DNA of 64,000 nt from CBFDBF01 sp050291465 (GCA_050291465.1 JBNKJV010000008.1:1-64000); one strand, 5' to 3'. Shown: positions 33,040-41,851, numbered from the stretch's first letter. The notes: generated from the letters alone by a model not told the origin. Translations and numbers: made by a program.

Positions 33040-33188
33040 GGTGGTGAAGCGCTCCCACCTGATCCTCAGACGGATTCGGCTCGTTCCCATGCCCCGCCGG
33101 CTATGCCTGCAGGGTGATTCCGTGAGACCGCAACTGTTTCGGTGTACAATCCGGTCCCTGAGTTGAAAAGCAAAAAGGAACCGAGTCT

Positions 33189-34253
33189 GTGGCCGCCCTG
33201 AAAAATGACCGTCTTCTCCGCGCCCTCATGCGCGAACCCGTCGATATAACCCCGGTTTGGATGATGCGTCAGGCGGGGCGTTACCTGCCGGAATACCGCG
33301 CCACGCGGGCTGCGGCAGGCAGCTTTATGGATCTCTGTAAGAACCCGGATTTGGCCTGTGAAGTGACCATTCAACCGCTGGAACGGTTTCCCCTGGACGC
33401 CGCCATCCTGTTTTCCGATATTTTGACCATCCCGGACGCCATGGGTCTGGGACTCCAATTCGCAGAAGGCGAAGGCCCCGGATTCGAGCGCCCGGTACAG
33501 GATGCGGCCGCGGTGCAGAGACTGGGGGTGCCGGATCCGGAGCAGGATCTCGGTTACGTGATGGATGCGGTACGCGTTATCCGCAGAGAACTGGACGGGC
33601 GGGTGCCTTTGATCGGTTTTTCCGGCAGTCCCTGGACCCTGGCAACCTACATGGTCGAGGGCGGATGCACCAAAAACTTCGCTAAGTGCAAGGGGATGAT
33701 GTTCGACCGACCGGACCTGATGCACCAGTTGCTCACTACCGTTGCCGATGCGGTGACTGTCTATTTGAATGCCCAGGTGGCGGCGGGCGCCCAGGCGGTG
33801 ATGATCTTCGATACCTGGGGCGGCGTGTTGAGTCCGCGGGAATACGAGCAGTTCTCTCTCGCCTACATGGAGCGCATCATCCAGGGGCTGGTTCGTGAGA
33901 ATGAGGGCCGCCGGGTGCCGGTAATACTGTTTACTAAAGGCGGCGGGCAGTGGTTAAGCCGTATGTCGGATAGCGGATGCGATGCCCTGGGAGTGGACTG
34001 GACCACCGATCTGGCGGATGCGCGGGTGCAGGTACGGGATCGGGTGGCGTTACAGGGCAATCTTGATCCCTGTATCCTCTATTCCTCCCCGGAGCGGATA
34101 CGGGAAGAGGTGGCGCGGGTGCTGGACAGTTATGGCCACGGTCCCGGGCATGTCTTCAATCTGGGCCATGGGATCCATCCGGATGTGAATCCCGATAACG
34201 CCGCCGTGTTGGTGGAGGCGGTGCACGAGTTGAGTGTGCCCTACCACCAGTAG
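33189..34253 (+). CDS. hemE: Uroporphyrinogen decarboxylase
   Basis: It decarboxylates the four acetate side chains of uroporphyrinogen III to coproporphyrinogen in haem synthesis. The 354-residue protein has the signature RQAGRYLPEYR near residue 27, GFSGSPWTLATYM near 143 and VFNLGHGIHPDVNP near the C-terminus. It starts with GTG, preceded by AAAGGAACC. Its place downstream of gltD is conserved in gammaproteobacteria. Confidence 0.96.
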   Translation: MAALKNDRLLRALMREPVDITPVWMMRQAGRYLPEYRATRAAAGSFMDLCKNPDLACEVTIQPLERFPLDAAILFSDILTIPDAMGLGLQFAEGEGPGFERPVQDAAAVQRLGVPDPEQDLGYVMDAVRVIRRELDGRVPLIGFSGSPWTLATYMVEGGCTKNFAKCKGMMFDRPDLMHQLLTTVADAVTVYLNAQVAAGAQAVMIFDTWGGVLSPREYEQFSLAYMERIIQGLVRENEGRRVPVILFTKGGGQWLSRMSDSGCDALGVDWTTDLADARVQVRDRVALQGNLDPCILYSSPERIREEVARVLDSYGHGPGHVFNLGHGIHPDVNPDNAAVLVEAVHELSVPYHQ

Positions 34254-34558
34254 CCGTAAATTTTCCTTTCCGGATTGCCGCTCTCTTTTGTAGAACCGGT
34301 CAAAAAAATTTAAATTTTCCGGCATTCAGGGGACATTTCAAATCTCTTTTCACGCTTATGACGCACATTCAGCGTCGATTCAGCTAAAGTAAACCAGAAT
34401 AACTCCATAGTCAGATCGGGAGAGGGGAATCGTACCCGCGATGGCCTCCCGGTCCGACGCAAATTGAGCCGGACGCCTTCCAGGCAAGACTGCAAATCAC
34501 GCAGCCTGACTACAAGGCGCCACCGAACCTGAATATTTCGGATAAGGAGAAACTGACG
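34254..34558. other. Gap between hemE and the two-repeat protein
   Basis: A 305-base stretch with no supported gene. It holds AT-rich sequence after hemE and a GTCCG/CGGAC hairpin near 34453-34475. A part around 34415-34460 vaguely resembles a tRNA 3' half read on the minus strand but cannot fold as a tRNA. Confidence 0.4.
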
Positions 34559-35446
34559 ATGTTGCAAAAAATAAAAATCTTAACGGCCTTGCTGCTGCTT
34601 GCTCCGATTATCGCTCTGGCAGACCTCACAGGTACCTGGCAGGGTGACGATGGAGGCACCTACTATCTGCGGCAGGTGGGGAACACCCTTCATTGGTATG
34701 GTGAGAGTTCGGCCAACAATCCGAACTGGTCCAACGTCTATTACGGCCACGTTCAAGGCGGCCAGATTAACGGATCCTGGGCGGACGTACCCAAAGGGCA
34801 GATCATGAACCGCGGACAGATGAAGCTGAGCATCAGGAACAACGGCAATGTGCTGGTAGCGATACATAAAACCGGCGGATTCGGCGGTTCCCGCTGGACT
34901 CGTGCCGGTTATGTGGCTCCGGCGCCGCAGCCGATCGGTCCGATTACTCCTATACCTCAGCCTGCCGGTCCGCTGATCCCGGTGTTGCCGCTGAATGAGG
35001 ATTGTATCGGTTTTAATCCTGCCAATACCGAGGTAAAGAACATCAACGGCAGCTGGAAGATCGTGGAAGGTAATCACTGGATGTTTGACTTCGGTCCCAA
35101 GGAGCAGGAAGCGAGAACGGCATTGCGTGTCATCAAAACCTATAATGCCAATCAGTCCTGCTTCGTCGGTCGGCCCCACGCCTCCTTCACCTATCTGAAG
35201 GTCGGCAATCAGGCGCCTGCCGGGCACATGCCGGGTGAAGACTGCGTCGGATTCAATCCTGCCAGCACTCAGGTGCAGAATGTCAACGGCAGCTGGAAGA
35301 TCGTGGACGGCAGCCACTGGATGTTCGACTTTGGTAATAAGGAAGATGAAGCCCGCCAGTCCCTGCGTATTATCAAGCACTACGGCTTCAACAAGTCCTG
35401 CTTCGTAGGACGGCCCGGTCCCAGCTTTACCTATCTTCGTAAATGA
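34559..35446 (+). CDS. Secreted protein with two tandem repeat domains
   Basis: No named family is recognised. The 295 residues begin with a Sec signal peptide (ending IALA). A beta-rich N-terminal domain follows (TGTWQGDDGGTYYLRQVG to GGSRWTRAG, residues about 24-118), then a proline-rich linker (PAPQPIGPITPIPQPAGP). Two near-identical 68-residue repeats complete it (about 143-211 and 226-295). Each repeat has DCxGFNPA at its start, NGSWKIVxGxHWMFDFG in the middle and KSCFVGRPxxSFTYL or QSCFVGRPHASFTYL at the end, with two cysteines that could pair. AAGGAG precedes the start. It is probably periplasmic or extracellular; sugar or cell-wall binding is only a guess. Confidence 0.7.
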   Translation: MLQKIKILTALLLLAPIIALADLTGTWQGDDGGTYYLRQVGNTLHWYGESSANNPNWSNVYYGHVQGGQINGSWADVPKGQIMNRGQMKLSIRNNGNVLVAIHKTGGFGGSRWTRAGYVAPAPQPIGPITPIPQPAGPLIPVLPLNEDCIGFNPANTEVKNINGSWKIVEGNHWMFDFGPKEQEARTALRVIKTYNANQSCFVGRPHASFTYLKVGNQAPAGHMPGEDCVGFNPASTQVQNVNGSWKIVDGSHWMFDFGNKEDEARQSLRIIKHYGFNKSCFVGRPGPSFTYLRK

Positions 35447-35500
35447 AGGAGATAGGCTGACGGTCGGGTAAGGCCCTGTTCCCCCGGCCGTGGCCGAACC

Positions 35501-35542
35501 GGAAAAAGCGGGTTGGAGAGAGATCTCTGATCCGCTTTTTCC
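35501..35542 (+). terminator. Terminator, GCGGATTAGAGA family (degenerate copy)
   Basis: A 12-bp stem GCGGGTTGGAGA/TCTCTGATCCGC with three G-U pairs, preceded by AAAAA and followed by TTTTT. It ends the two-repeat protein gene and belongs to the family also found at 37476 and 38198. Confidence 0.85.
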
Positions 35543-35655
35543 ATTGAAATTTGGATACTCATGGACGGAAAAATACTAGGACGATCAAGGGCGTTCCTTC
35601 GGGTGCTGAACGCGGAGTTGTCAATCGTTCATGATTATCCTATCTTGTTTAAAGG

Positions 35656-35682
35656 GCCTCTGATCAGGTCCATAATGGGCGA
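35656..35682. repeat. Dispersed 27-bp repeat, copy 1
   Basis: GCCTCTGATCAGGTCCATAA followed by TGGGCGA matches 56118-56144 with three differences. It lies 48 bases upstream of the second diguanylate cyclase. Confidence 0.55.
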
Positions 35683-35729
35683 GAAACCCTAAACAGAGAC
35701 TCCTTAGGGAAAGCGACAAAGGGAATGGA

Positions 35730-36878
35730 GTGAATCAGATCGATTCCGATCAGCGTGGTTCGGACAGGCGGTCCGGTATGGAACGCCGGCTGAGCCGGAT
35801 GGAAGGGCATGGTTCCGAACACAGGATGTCCTGGGAGGACCAGCGTGCCCAGTATTGGACGCGCTTGCTGTTTTGCATATTGGCACTCCTCTATTTCAAT
35901 TTCGGCGGTGCGGAACAGGTACGAGTTTGGACCAGCCTGCAGGTGGTCAATCTGGCTTTTATAGCCTTCGGCATCGAAATTCTGTTTTTCATGCACCACG
36001 CCTCACGGGTTCCCCATGCTCCTTGGCGTCAGCGTCTGACCATGTGGGTGGATATCGCTATGGCCTCCTTCGCGGTGCTGGCGGATACCACCATCAGTTC
36101 TCCCGGGTTTCTGGTCTTTCTGATGGTGATTCTCGGAAACGGTATGCGTTATGGCCTGCGATTGTTTGCCGAAGCCGTAGTGGGCAGCCTCAGTGCGGCG
36201 GTGCTGATCGTAAGCCTGCGGCTGTCAGATTACGTGGATCTGTTCTCTGTCAGCTCCATATTCTTTCTCGTTTTCTTCGCAATTATTGTTCTCTACTCCT
36301 ATACCCTGACGGCCAAGATCGAGTCCGGCCGGGCCAAGCTTACCCATGAGCGGAATATCGATTCCCTGACCGGACTGCTCAATCGGCGTGCCTTGATTGA
36401 GTTGTCCTCGCCCCTCTTTCAGTGCCGGGAGAACGAAAGCGGCGTAGTTGTGTTGTTCGCTGATCTGGACGGCTTCAAAGCCGTCAACGATACCCATGGT
36501 CATCATGTGGGTGATCGTGTACTGACGGCGGTTGCAAACAGGATTGCAAAGGTTGTACGTAACGATGACCTGGTGGCGCGCTATGGGGGTGATGAGTTCC
36601 TGCTATTATTACCCTGTGCCACCAGGGAAGGCGGTGAACTGGTTGCCCTACGTCTCAGGCAGGCGATCGAAGATTATGCCAGGGAAAACGATATCGATTT
36701 CAGTATTTCCATCGGTATGGGCAAATACCCGGATCATGGCCATGACCTGGAGAGCGTGGTCAAAAGCGTTGATCAGGCCATGTACCGCAGCAAAATCGAA
36801 CATGGCGGTGGGGGTATTCTGCACGTGGATGGTTCTGAATTTGAAACGGCGGGGCCTGCATCCGGGTCAATTCATTGA
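35730..36878 (+). CDS. Integral-membrane diguanylate cyclase
   Basis: It is predicted to synthesise cyclic di-GMP. The 382 residues begin with a hydrophilic, arginine-rich stretch. About five or six membrane helices follow (roughly 45-195: LLFCILALLYF, VNLAFIAFGIEILFF, WVDIAMASFAVLA, GFLVFLMVILG, VVGSLSAAVLIV, IFFLVFFAIIVLY), then a cytoplasmic GGDEF domain. RYGGDEF and the I-site RNDD five residues upstream are intact. The start is GTG with AGGGAA upstream; an ATG at 35778 is an alternative. Confidence 0.85.
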   Translation: MNQIDSDQRGSDRRSGMERRLSRMEGHGSEHRMSWEDQRAQYWTRLLFCILALLYFNFGGAEQVRVWTSLQVVNLAFIAFGIEILFFMHHASRVPHAPWRQRLTMWVDIAMASFAVLADTTISSPGFLVFLMVILGNGMRYGLRLFAEAVVGSLSAAVLIVSLRLSDYVDLFSVSSIFFLVFFAIIVLYSYTLTAKIESGRAKLTHERNIDSLTGLLNRRALIELSSPLFQCRENESGVVVLFADLDGFKAVNDTHGHHVGDRVLTAVANRIAKVVRNDDLVARYGGDEFLLLLPCATREGGELVALRLRQAIEDYARENDIDFSISIGMGKYPDHGHDLESVVKSVDQAMYRSKIEHGGGGILHVDGSEFETAGPASGSIH

Positions 36879-37002
36879 TACAGCCGTTTCTCCGCCAGAC
36901 GAAAACACAAATATTCCGCGCTGGCTTTGGATCTCCGTCGGAATAGTATGCGCCTTGGGTATTCTGATCGCGGGCGCTGGATACAGGCTCATCCATGCTT
37001 GA
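36829..37002 (+). CDS. Small single-helix membrane protein
   Basis: A 57-residue frame that overlaps the 3' end of the preceding cyclase gene by 50 bases in another frame. The product is a hydrophilic N-terminus (MVLNLKRRGLHPGQF), then WLWISVGIVCALGILIAGAG, one membrane helix, and a short tail YRLIHA. No strong ribosome binding site is seen and the true start may be later. No family recognised. Confidence 0.4.
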   Translation: MVLNLKRRGLHPGQFIDTAVSPPDENTNIPRWLWISVGIVCALGILIAGAGYRLIHA

Positions 37003-37090
37003 TCCAGGGAGCGTCTGGGAAAGTCGAAATGCCAACCCGGGAAGTTGTTGGTTCTGTAACTTTTATCGTCGTCACATGGAGGGGTAGCAC

Positions 37091-37411
37091 ATGAAAGTAT
37101 CCGTTCGTAGTAATCGTGCAGTTCTGGCCGCTATCTTTGCTGTAGTTCTGCTGGGTTTTTCTATTGCCACGGCCATGGCTTGTCGTTCGTACGCGGAAAA
37201 AAAAGAGGATGCGGAGGAATTCTGTAAAAAGGATCTCGATTGCAAGCCTCCGCTGGTGGTGGTCTGTTACGGTATACCCAGGGAGTGGAAATGTCGCTGT
37301 GAAAAGCCTAAAGAGAAGGAAGTCAAAAAGCTCAAACAGGAGAAGGATAGCGACTACACAATCAACAAGAACGTAGACAAGGCATCTCCCAAACTGCTGG
37401 AAGAAAAGTAG
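37091..37411 (+). CDS. Small secreted cysteine- and lysine-rich protein
   Basis: The protein has 106 residues. It starts with a signal peptide or anchor (VLAAIFAVVLLGFSIATAMA) ending just before the first cysteine. The mature part has six cysteines (CRSYA, FCKKDLDCKPPL, VVCYG, WKCRCEK) and then a highly charged tail (KEKEVKKLKQEKD). The cysteine pattern suggests a disulfide-knit periplasmic domain. ATGGAGGGG precedes the start. No family recognised. Confidence 0.6.
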   Translation: MKVSVRSNRAVLAAIFAVVLLGFSIATAMACRSYAEKKEDAEEFCKKDLDCKPPLVVVCYGIPREWKCRCEKPKEKEVKKLKQEKDSDYTINKNVDKASPKLLEEK

Positions 37412-37475
37412 ACTGCGCAGGTGAATAAAGGTGCGCAGGGTGGGAAATGGAAGTTTCCTCAGCCGGCGTAAAATA

Positions 37476-37508
37476 GCGGATTAGAGATCGCTCTCTAATC
37501 CGCTTTTT
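37476..37508. terminator. Bidirectional terminator, GCGGATTAGAGA family
   Basis: A perfect 12-bp stem, GCGGATTAGAGA (37476-37487) with TCTCTAATCCGC (37492-37503), loop TCGC, then TTTTT. It lies between the convergent small-protein gene and mscL. Confidence 0.9.
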
Positions 37509-37546
37509 CCTGGTGGTCGGGTCTTCGGATGCGGTCCGTCCCGCAA

Positions 37547-38002
37547 CTAAGTGGCGGACAGCTCCGAGGTGCAGTTAGGGCAACGGGTCGCCTTGATCGG
37601 AATGCTGGAAAAACAGTAGGAACACTCTTTGGCAGTCGGTTCTTCAGGGGCTGCTGTCTCTTCGCGTTTGAGTTTATTCAAGCTCTTGATGAGTAGAAAA
37701 ACAGCGAAGGCGACAATGAGGAAACTTATTACGCTGTTCATGAAAAGGCCGTAGCTTAGCGTTACCGCGCCTGCTTCCTCGGCCATGGCCAGAGTCATAT
37801 AGGGTCCGGCCGTCGCGCCGTCCCTGAGGGTAATGAACAGGTCGGAAAAATCAACGCCGCCGAGCAGTAGCCCTATAGGCGGCATCAGTACGTCGTTTAC
37901 CAGGCTCTTTACTATAGTTCCGAAGGCGCCGCCGATAATGATACCCACGGCCATGTCGACGACGTTTCCCCGCATGGCAAATTCTTTGAATTCTTTAAGC
38001 AT
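37547..38002 (-). CDS. mscL: Large-conductance mechanosensitive channel with C-terminal zinc ribbon
   Basis: A pentameric inner-membrane channel that opens on hypo-osmotic shock. The first 110 residues are typical: MLKEFKEFAMRGNVVDMAVG, the glycine-rich first helix GIIIGGAFGTIVKSLVND, a periplasmic loop and the second helix FLIVAFAVFLLIKSLNKL. At 151 residues it is slightly longer than usual because it ends in a zinc-ribbon module, CSYCFSSIPIKATRCPNC, absent from the E. coli protein. Single-gene unit. Confidence 0.94.
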   Translation of the reverse strand: MLKEFKEFAMRGNVVDMAVGIIIGGAFGTIVKSLVNDVLMPPIGLLLGGVDFSDLFITLRDGATAGPYMTLAMAEEAGAVTLSYGLFMNSVISFLIVAFAVFLLIKSLNKLKREETAAPEEPTAKECSYCFSSIPIKATRCPNCTSELSAT

Positions 38003-38191
38003 AACCTTGTCCTCTCTAGATCATTGGCTCTGGAAGAAGATTATCAGACTCCCCGCATAGACTCCTTCATTTTGCTCAGCAGGTCGCGGATAACGGACAT
38101 AAAACGGAACTCGGAAATATGCGTGGGCCGGGACTTGGCCCTAAGCGCTTTCCGGAGAATATGCTTAAAGCCTATTCAAGGCAAGGGAATG

Positions 38192-38229
38192 AAAAAAGCG
38201 GATTAGAGATAGCTCTCTAATCCGCTTTT
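38192..38229. terminator. Terminator of the fumarate reductase operon, GCGGATTAGAGA family
   Basis: The same perfect 12-bp stem as at 37476 (GCGGATTAGAGA at 38198-38209, TCTCTAATCCGC at 38214-38225), loop TAGC. Six A lie on the left, which read as T on the minus strand, and four T on the right. It follows the operon's last stop codon by about 40 bases. Confidence 0.9.
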
Positions 38230-38267
38230 CCCTTGGGCGTGTCGCCGGGCCGGAGTCCCGGCCGCGG

Positions 38268-39140
38268 TTACAGTCTGACGTTCACCGGCACGCCGTGGTA
38301 TTGCAGCATCATGTCGTCGGCCGACATGCCGCAGGCCAGGCCCACCAGTTCCGGCAGGAACAGCACCGGTAACTGGAACTGCTTGCCGGTCTGAGCCAGC
38401 GCCTTGGCCTGGGATCCGTCCATGCTCTTGAAGCAGAGCGGGCAGGAGGTGACCATCAGATCGACCCCTTTTACGTGTGCCCCCTCCAGCACATTGGAGG
38501 TCATCTGCATGTTGAGCTTGTTGTTGGGCCAGGCCAGGTGATAGCCGCAGCAGTCGTCCTTGGTGTCATATTCCACCAGCTGAACCCCCAGCACCTTCAG
38601 AACATCCTCCAGGGAGGTGGGATTATTGGACGACTCATAGCCCTGAATGTCAGCCGGGTTGCGGGTATGACAGCCGTAATAGGAGGCAACCCTCAGGCCG
38701 TTGAGGGGATTGGTTACCCGCTCTTTCAGCTTATCCAGCCCTACATCCTGCGCGAGGACCCAGAGGGTATGGGTAATCTGGCATTCGCCTTTATACTCCA
38801 TGCCGTCTTCGGCCAGGATCTCATTGACCTGTTTCATCACCTCCGGTTCTTCACGCATGCGTTTCTGGGCGTTGGAGATGACGTTGAAGCAGGTGGAACA
38901 GGGCGTATAAAGGGGTAACCCCATCTGTTCTGCATGGGCCATGTTCTTGGCGTTGACCGCCAGGGAGGTCAGCTCCGAGCGCTCCTCGATAACGCCGGAG
39001 CCACAGCAGACGGCATCGTGGATAAGCTCCAGTTCCACGTCGACCTTGGCGAACACGTTCTTCAGGATATCGAAGAAACGGGCGTCCGCTCCCTGAAAGC
39101 AGCAGCCGGAATAGAATCCGTAACGTATGGTCTCGCTCAT
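38268..39140 (-). CDS. HdrB-like (CCG-domain) subunit of succinate dehydrogenase/fumarate reductase
   Basis: The 290-residue protein has two CCG domains. Cysteine motifs are DAVCCGSGVIEE and CSTCFNVISNAQ in the first half, and YYGCHTRNP, DDCCGYHLAW and CPLCFKSM in the second. In E-type SQR/QFR complexes this subunit replaces the usual membrane cytochrome b and handles quinone-side electron transfer, probably attached to the membrane by amphipathic helices; no membrane helix is seen. It overlaps sdhB by four bases (ATGA) and has a GAGGAG site, so it is translationally coupled. Confidence 0.87.
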   Translation of the reverse strand: MSETIRYGFYSGCCFQGADARFFDILKNVFAKVDVELELIHDAVCCGSGVIEERSELTSLAVNAKNMAHAEQMGLPLYTPCSTCFNVISNAQKRMREEPEVMKQVNEILAEDGMEYKGECQITHTLWVLAQDVGLDKLKERVTNPLNGLRVASYYGCHTRNPADIQGYESSNNPTSLEDVLKVLGVQLVEYDTKDDCCGYHLAWPNNKLNMQMTSNVLEGAHVKGVDLMVTSCPLCFKSMDGSQAKALAQTGKQFQLPVLFLPELVGLACGMSADDMMLQYHGVPVNVRL

Positions 39141-40147
39141 GTCTTGTTCTCTCCTCTGGACTCGAGTTCAGAAACCCGATCGTAGATTTTTTGTGTTTGG
39201 TTCTGACCGCCCAGAGTACAGACTTGACGTTCGGGCTCGATTCCGTGTTTCTTCAGATAGGCGTCCGCCGCCTCGATGGCGGCCCAGCCCTTCGGTCCGT
39301 TGACCACCACCGGCAGCATCGGCTTGTTGACCTGACCGTACTTGGCCACGTCGCCTGAGTAGGCTTTGGCGCGGCGGGAACCGGGGGTGTCGTGTATGCC
39401 GTCGTCGATAGACATCTTGCGCAGCCGCTGAATGGAGATGGCCGGACGGGTATCCTTGGGGCAGACGTTGATGCACTTGCGGCACTGGGCGCAGGACCAG
39501 AGTCCCTGGTCCACGGCGGCCTGCATGCGCTCCCCCTGGAAGCTGTCGCGTACGTCGGCGGAGAAGCGGTAGGCCTTGCCGAGGGTCAGTGGTCCGGCAT
39601 AGCCCGGGTCGGCGAATACCGCCGAACAGGCCGAGTAACAGGAGCCGCATAGGATGCAGTCGGTGATGTAGTCGAAGCGACCAAACTCCTGCCTGGACAT
39701 CAGAGACTCCTGTTCCAGTGTCTCCGGGATGCGGTCGTGGTTCTCCATCAGGTAGGGATGCATCTTGGCCAGTTTCTCGATGACCGGATCGATGTCCACC
39801 ACCAGGTCCCGCAGGACCGGCATGTTCTTCATCGGTTGGATCATCACCGATTCCTGTTTGAAGTCCTCCAGGATCGGCATTAACTGAGTGCTGCAGGCCA
39901 GCACCGGCTTGTTGTTCACCCGTACGGCACAGGAGCCGCAGATCTTGGAGCGGCAGAAGGCGCGGAAGGTAAGAGAGCTGTCCTGGGTGTTCTTGATCAG
40001 GCGCAGTACCTCCAGCACGGTCATGCCGGTTTCCACATTGACCTTGAAGTTGTCGAAATAGGGTGATTTGTGTTTTTCCGGGGTAAACCGCTGTACGCGG
40101 ATATTGGCAAGAATACTCTTGCGATCCGGTGTGATTTTTTCGCTCAT
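39137..40147 (-). CDS. sdhB: Succinate dehydrogenase/fumarate reductase iron-sulfur subunit
   Basis: It transfers electrons between the flavoprotein and the CCG subunit. The 336 residues carry the 2Fe-2S motif CRSKICGSCAVRVNNKPVLAC near residues 63-84, then 4Fe-4S CILCGSCYSAC and the cluster motif CAQCRKCINVCPKD. It has an extended C-terminus of about 90 residues compared with E. coli SdhB, as is usual for E-type enzymes. Strong GGAG site; gap of 12 bases from sdhA. Confidence 0.93.
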   Translation of the reverse strand: MSEKITPDRKSILANIRVQRFTPEKHKSPYFDNFKVNVETGMTVLEVLRLIKNTQDSSLTFRAFCRSKICGSCAVRVNNKPVLACSTQLMPILEDFKQESVMIQPMKNMPVLRDLVVDIDPVIEKLAKMHPYLMENHDRIPETLEQESLMSRQEFGRFDYITDCILCGSCYSACSAVFADPGYAGPLTLGKAYRFSADVRDSFQGERMQAAVDQGLWSCAQCRKCINVCPKDTRPAISIQRLRKMSIDDGIHDTPGSRRAKAYSGDVAKYGQVNKPMLPVVVNGPKGWAAIEAADAYLKKHGIEPERQVCTLGGQNQTQKIYDRVSELESRGENKT

Positions 40148-40159
40148 GCTGGCATCTCC

Positions 40160-41851
40160 TTAGTAGGTGCGGGCCGTGGGCTGGAACTCGGTGATGGTGA
40201 CGGGTGCGAAGTCCAGCTTGGGACTGCCGTCATCACCTCGGGTGGCCATGGTGTGCACCAGCCAGTTATTGTCATCACGCTCCGGGTGGTCTTCGCGGGT
40301 GTGGGCGCCGCGGGACTCCTTGCGCTCCAGGGCGCCCGCCGCCACTACCTCCGCCAGATCGAGCATGTTTTTCAACTCCAGAGCCGCAACCAGTTCGGTA
40401 TTGAAGGCCTTGGTCTTGTCGCCCACCCGGACGGTGCTGAATTTTTCTTTCAGTTCGGCCAGCTCATCCACCGCTTCCTGCAGATCCTTGGCGTTGCGGT
40501 AAACGCCCACCTTCTCCGACATGAGCTTGCCCATGGCCTGGCGGATGTTGGGAACGCTGATCTCACTCTCGCCGTCCAGCATGTCGGCGATCATTTTGGA
40601 GTCCGCCTCTTCCTGCTCGGTGCCTACCGGCACGAAGTAGCTGTTGCGGGCATACTCCAGGGCGTGCTTGCCGGCGCGCCGGCCGAAGACCAGGATATCC
40701 AGCAGGGAGTTGCCGCCCAGGCGATTGGCACCATGGACCGAGACGCAACCCGCCTCCCCTGCGGCATAGATGCCCTGAATGGCGGTCTGGCCGTTCATAT
40801 CGGTATGGATGCCACCCATGGAGTAGTGGGCGGTGGGCTTGATGGGGATCGGTTCCTGTATCGGATCCACACCCTCGAACTCGATGCAGAGTTCGCGGAT
40901 CTGAGGCAGCCGCTCGATAATGCGCGCTTCGCCCAGATGGGTGAGATCCAGGAAGACCTCGCCCTCCGGTCCGCCGCGGCCTTCCCGTACCTCGGTCTCG
41001 CAGGAGCGGGAGACCAGGTCGCGGGGCCCCAGTTCCATCTTCTCCGGGGCGTAACGGCTCATGAAACGCTCACCCTGACCATTCAGCAGATAACCGCCTT
41101 CACCTCGGGCGCCCTCGGATACCAGGATACCGGTGCGGCGCAGGCCGGTGGGATGAAACTGGATGAACTCCATGTCCTTGATGGGCAGACCGGCACGATA
41201 AATCATCGCCGTGCCGTCGCCGGTGTTGCCGTAGGCGTTGGAGGTGCGGGTCCAGTAGATACGTCCGTGTCCCCCGGTGGCCAGAATGACCGCCTTGGCC
41301 TGAATGGTGTGAACACGCCCGGTCTGGATGTTGAGGGCGGTCACCCCCTGACAACGTTTACCGTCGTGCAGCAGGGAGAGGGTTTGCCACTCGTTGAGGA
41401 AATTCACGCCGTGGCGGATACCCTGCTCATACAGGGTGTGAAGCATCACATGCCCCACCTTGTCCGCGGAGTAGCAGGCCCTTGGCTTGGAGGCGCCGCC
41501 GAAGGGCCGTTGGGCGATCTTGCCGTCGTCGGTGCGGGAGAAGGGGCACCCCCAGTGCTCCATCTCGCGCACTACCATGGGTGCTTCGCGGGTCATGATT
41601 TCGGCTGCATCCTGGTCCGCCAGGTAGTCGGAACCCTTTACCGTATCGAACCAGTGATCCTGCCAGGTGTCGGTGCCATCCAGGTTGGCCAGGGCGGCGT
41701 TGACCCCGCCCTGGGCCGCTCCGGTATGGGAGCGGGTGGGATAGACCTTGGTTAAAACGCCTACCTGTACGTCCTCCTCCAGTCGTGATTCGAGGGCGGC
41801 GTAAAGGCCTGCTCCCCCGGAACCAACGATTAAGATGTCATATGTCAGCAC
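40160..41851 (-). CDS. sdhA: Succinate dehydrogenase/fumarate reductase flavoprotein subunit
   Basis: The catalytic subunit with covalent FAD, interconverting fumarate and succinate. The 563 residues start VGSGGAGLYAAL (FAD loop), then RSHTGAAQGG, where the histidine binds FAD covalently. Substrate-binding FHPTG and the conserved HYSMGG region follow, then the catalytic arginine in GANRLGGNSLLD. The start is GTG with AAGGAG eight bases upstream. In this window with citrate lyase and PFOR, fumarate reduction for rTCA is likely, but the direction cannot be read from sequence. Confidence 0.93.
   Translation of the reverse strand: MLTYDILIVGSGGAGLYAALESRLEEDVQVGVLTKVYPTRSHTGAAQGGVNAALANLDGTDTWQDHWFDTVKGSDYLADQDAAEIMTREAPMVVREMEHWGCPFSRTDDGKIAQRPFGGASKPRACYSADKVGHVMLHTLYEQGIRHGVNFLNEWQTLSLLHDGKRCQGVTALNIQTGRVHTIQAKAVILATGGHGRIYWTRTSNAYGNTGDGTAMIYRAGLPIKDMEFIQFHPTGLRRTGILVSEGARGEGGYLLNGQGERFMSRYAPEKMELGPRDLVSRSCETEVREGRGGPEGEVFLDLTHLGEARIIERLPQIRELCIEFEGVDPIQEPIPIKPTAHYSMGGIHTDMNGQTAIQGIYAAGEAGCVSVHGANRLGGNSLLDILVFGRRAGKHALEYARNSYFVPVGTEQEEADSKMIADMLDGESEISVPNIRQAMGKLMSEKVGVYRNAKDLQEAVDELAELKEKFSTVRVGDKTKAFNTELVAALELKNMLDLAEVVAAGALERKESRGAHTREDHPERDDNNWLVHTMATRGDDGSPKLDFAPVTITEFQPTARTY

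Noticed and set aside
34410..34475. tRNA-like 3' half on the minus strand (GGGTACGATTCCC resembling a T arm)
   Set aside because: The five-base T stem does not pair fully and no D arm or anticodon arm can be drawn.
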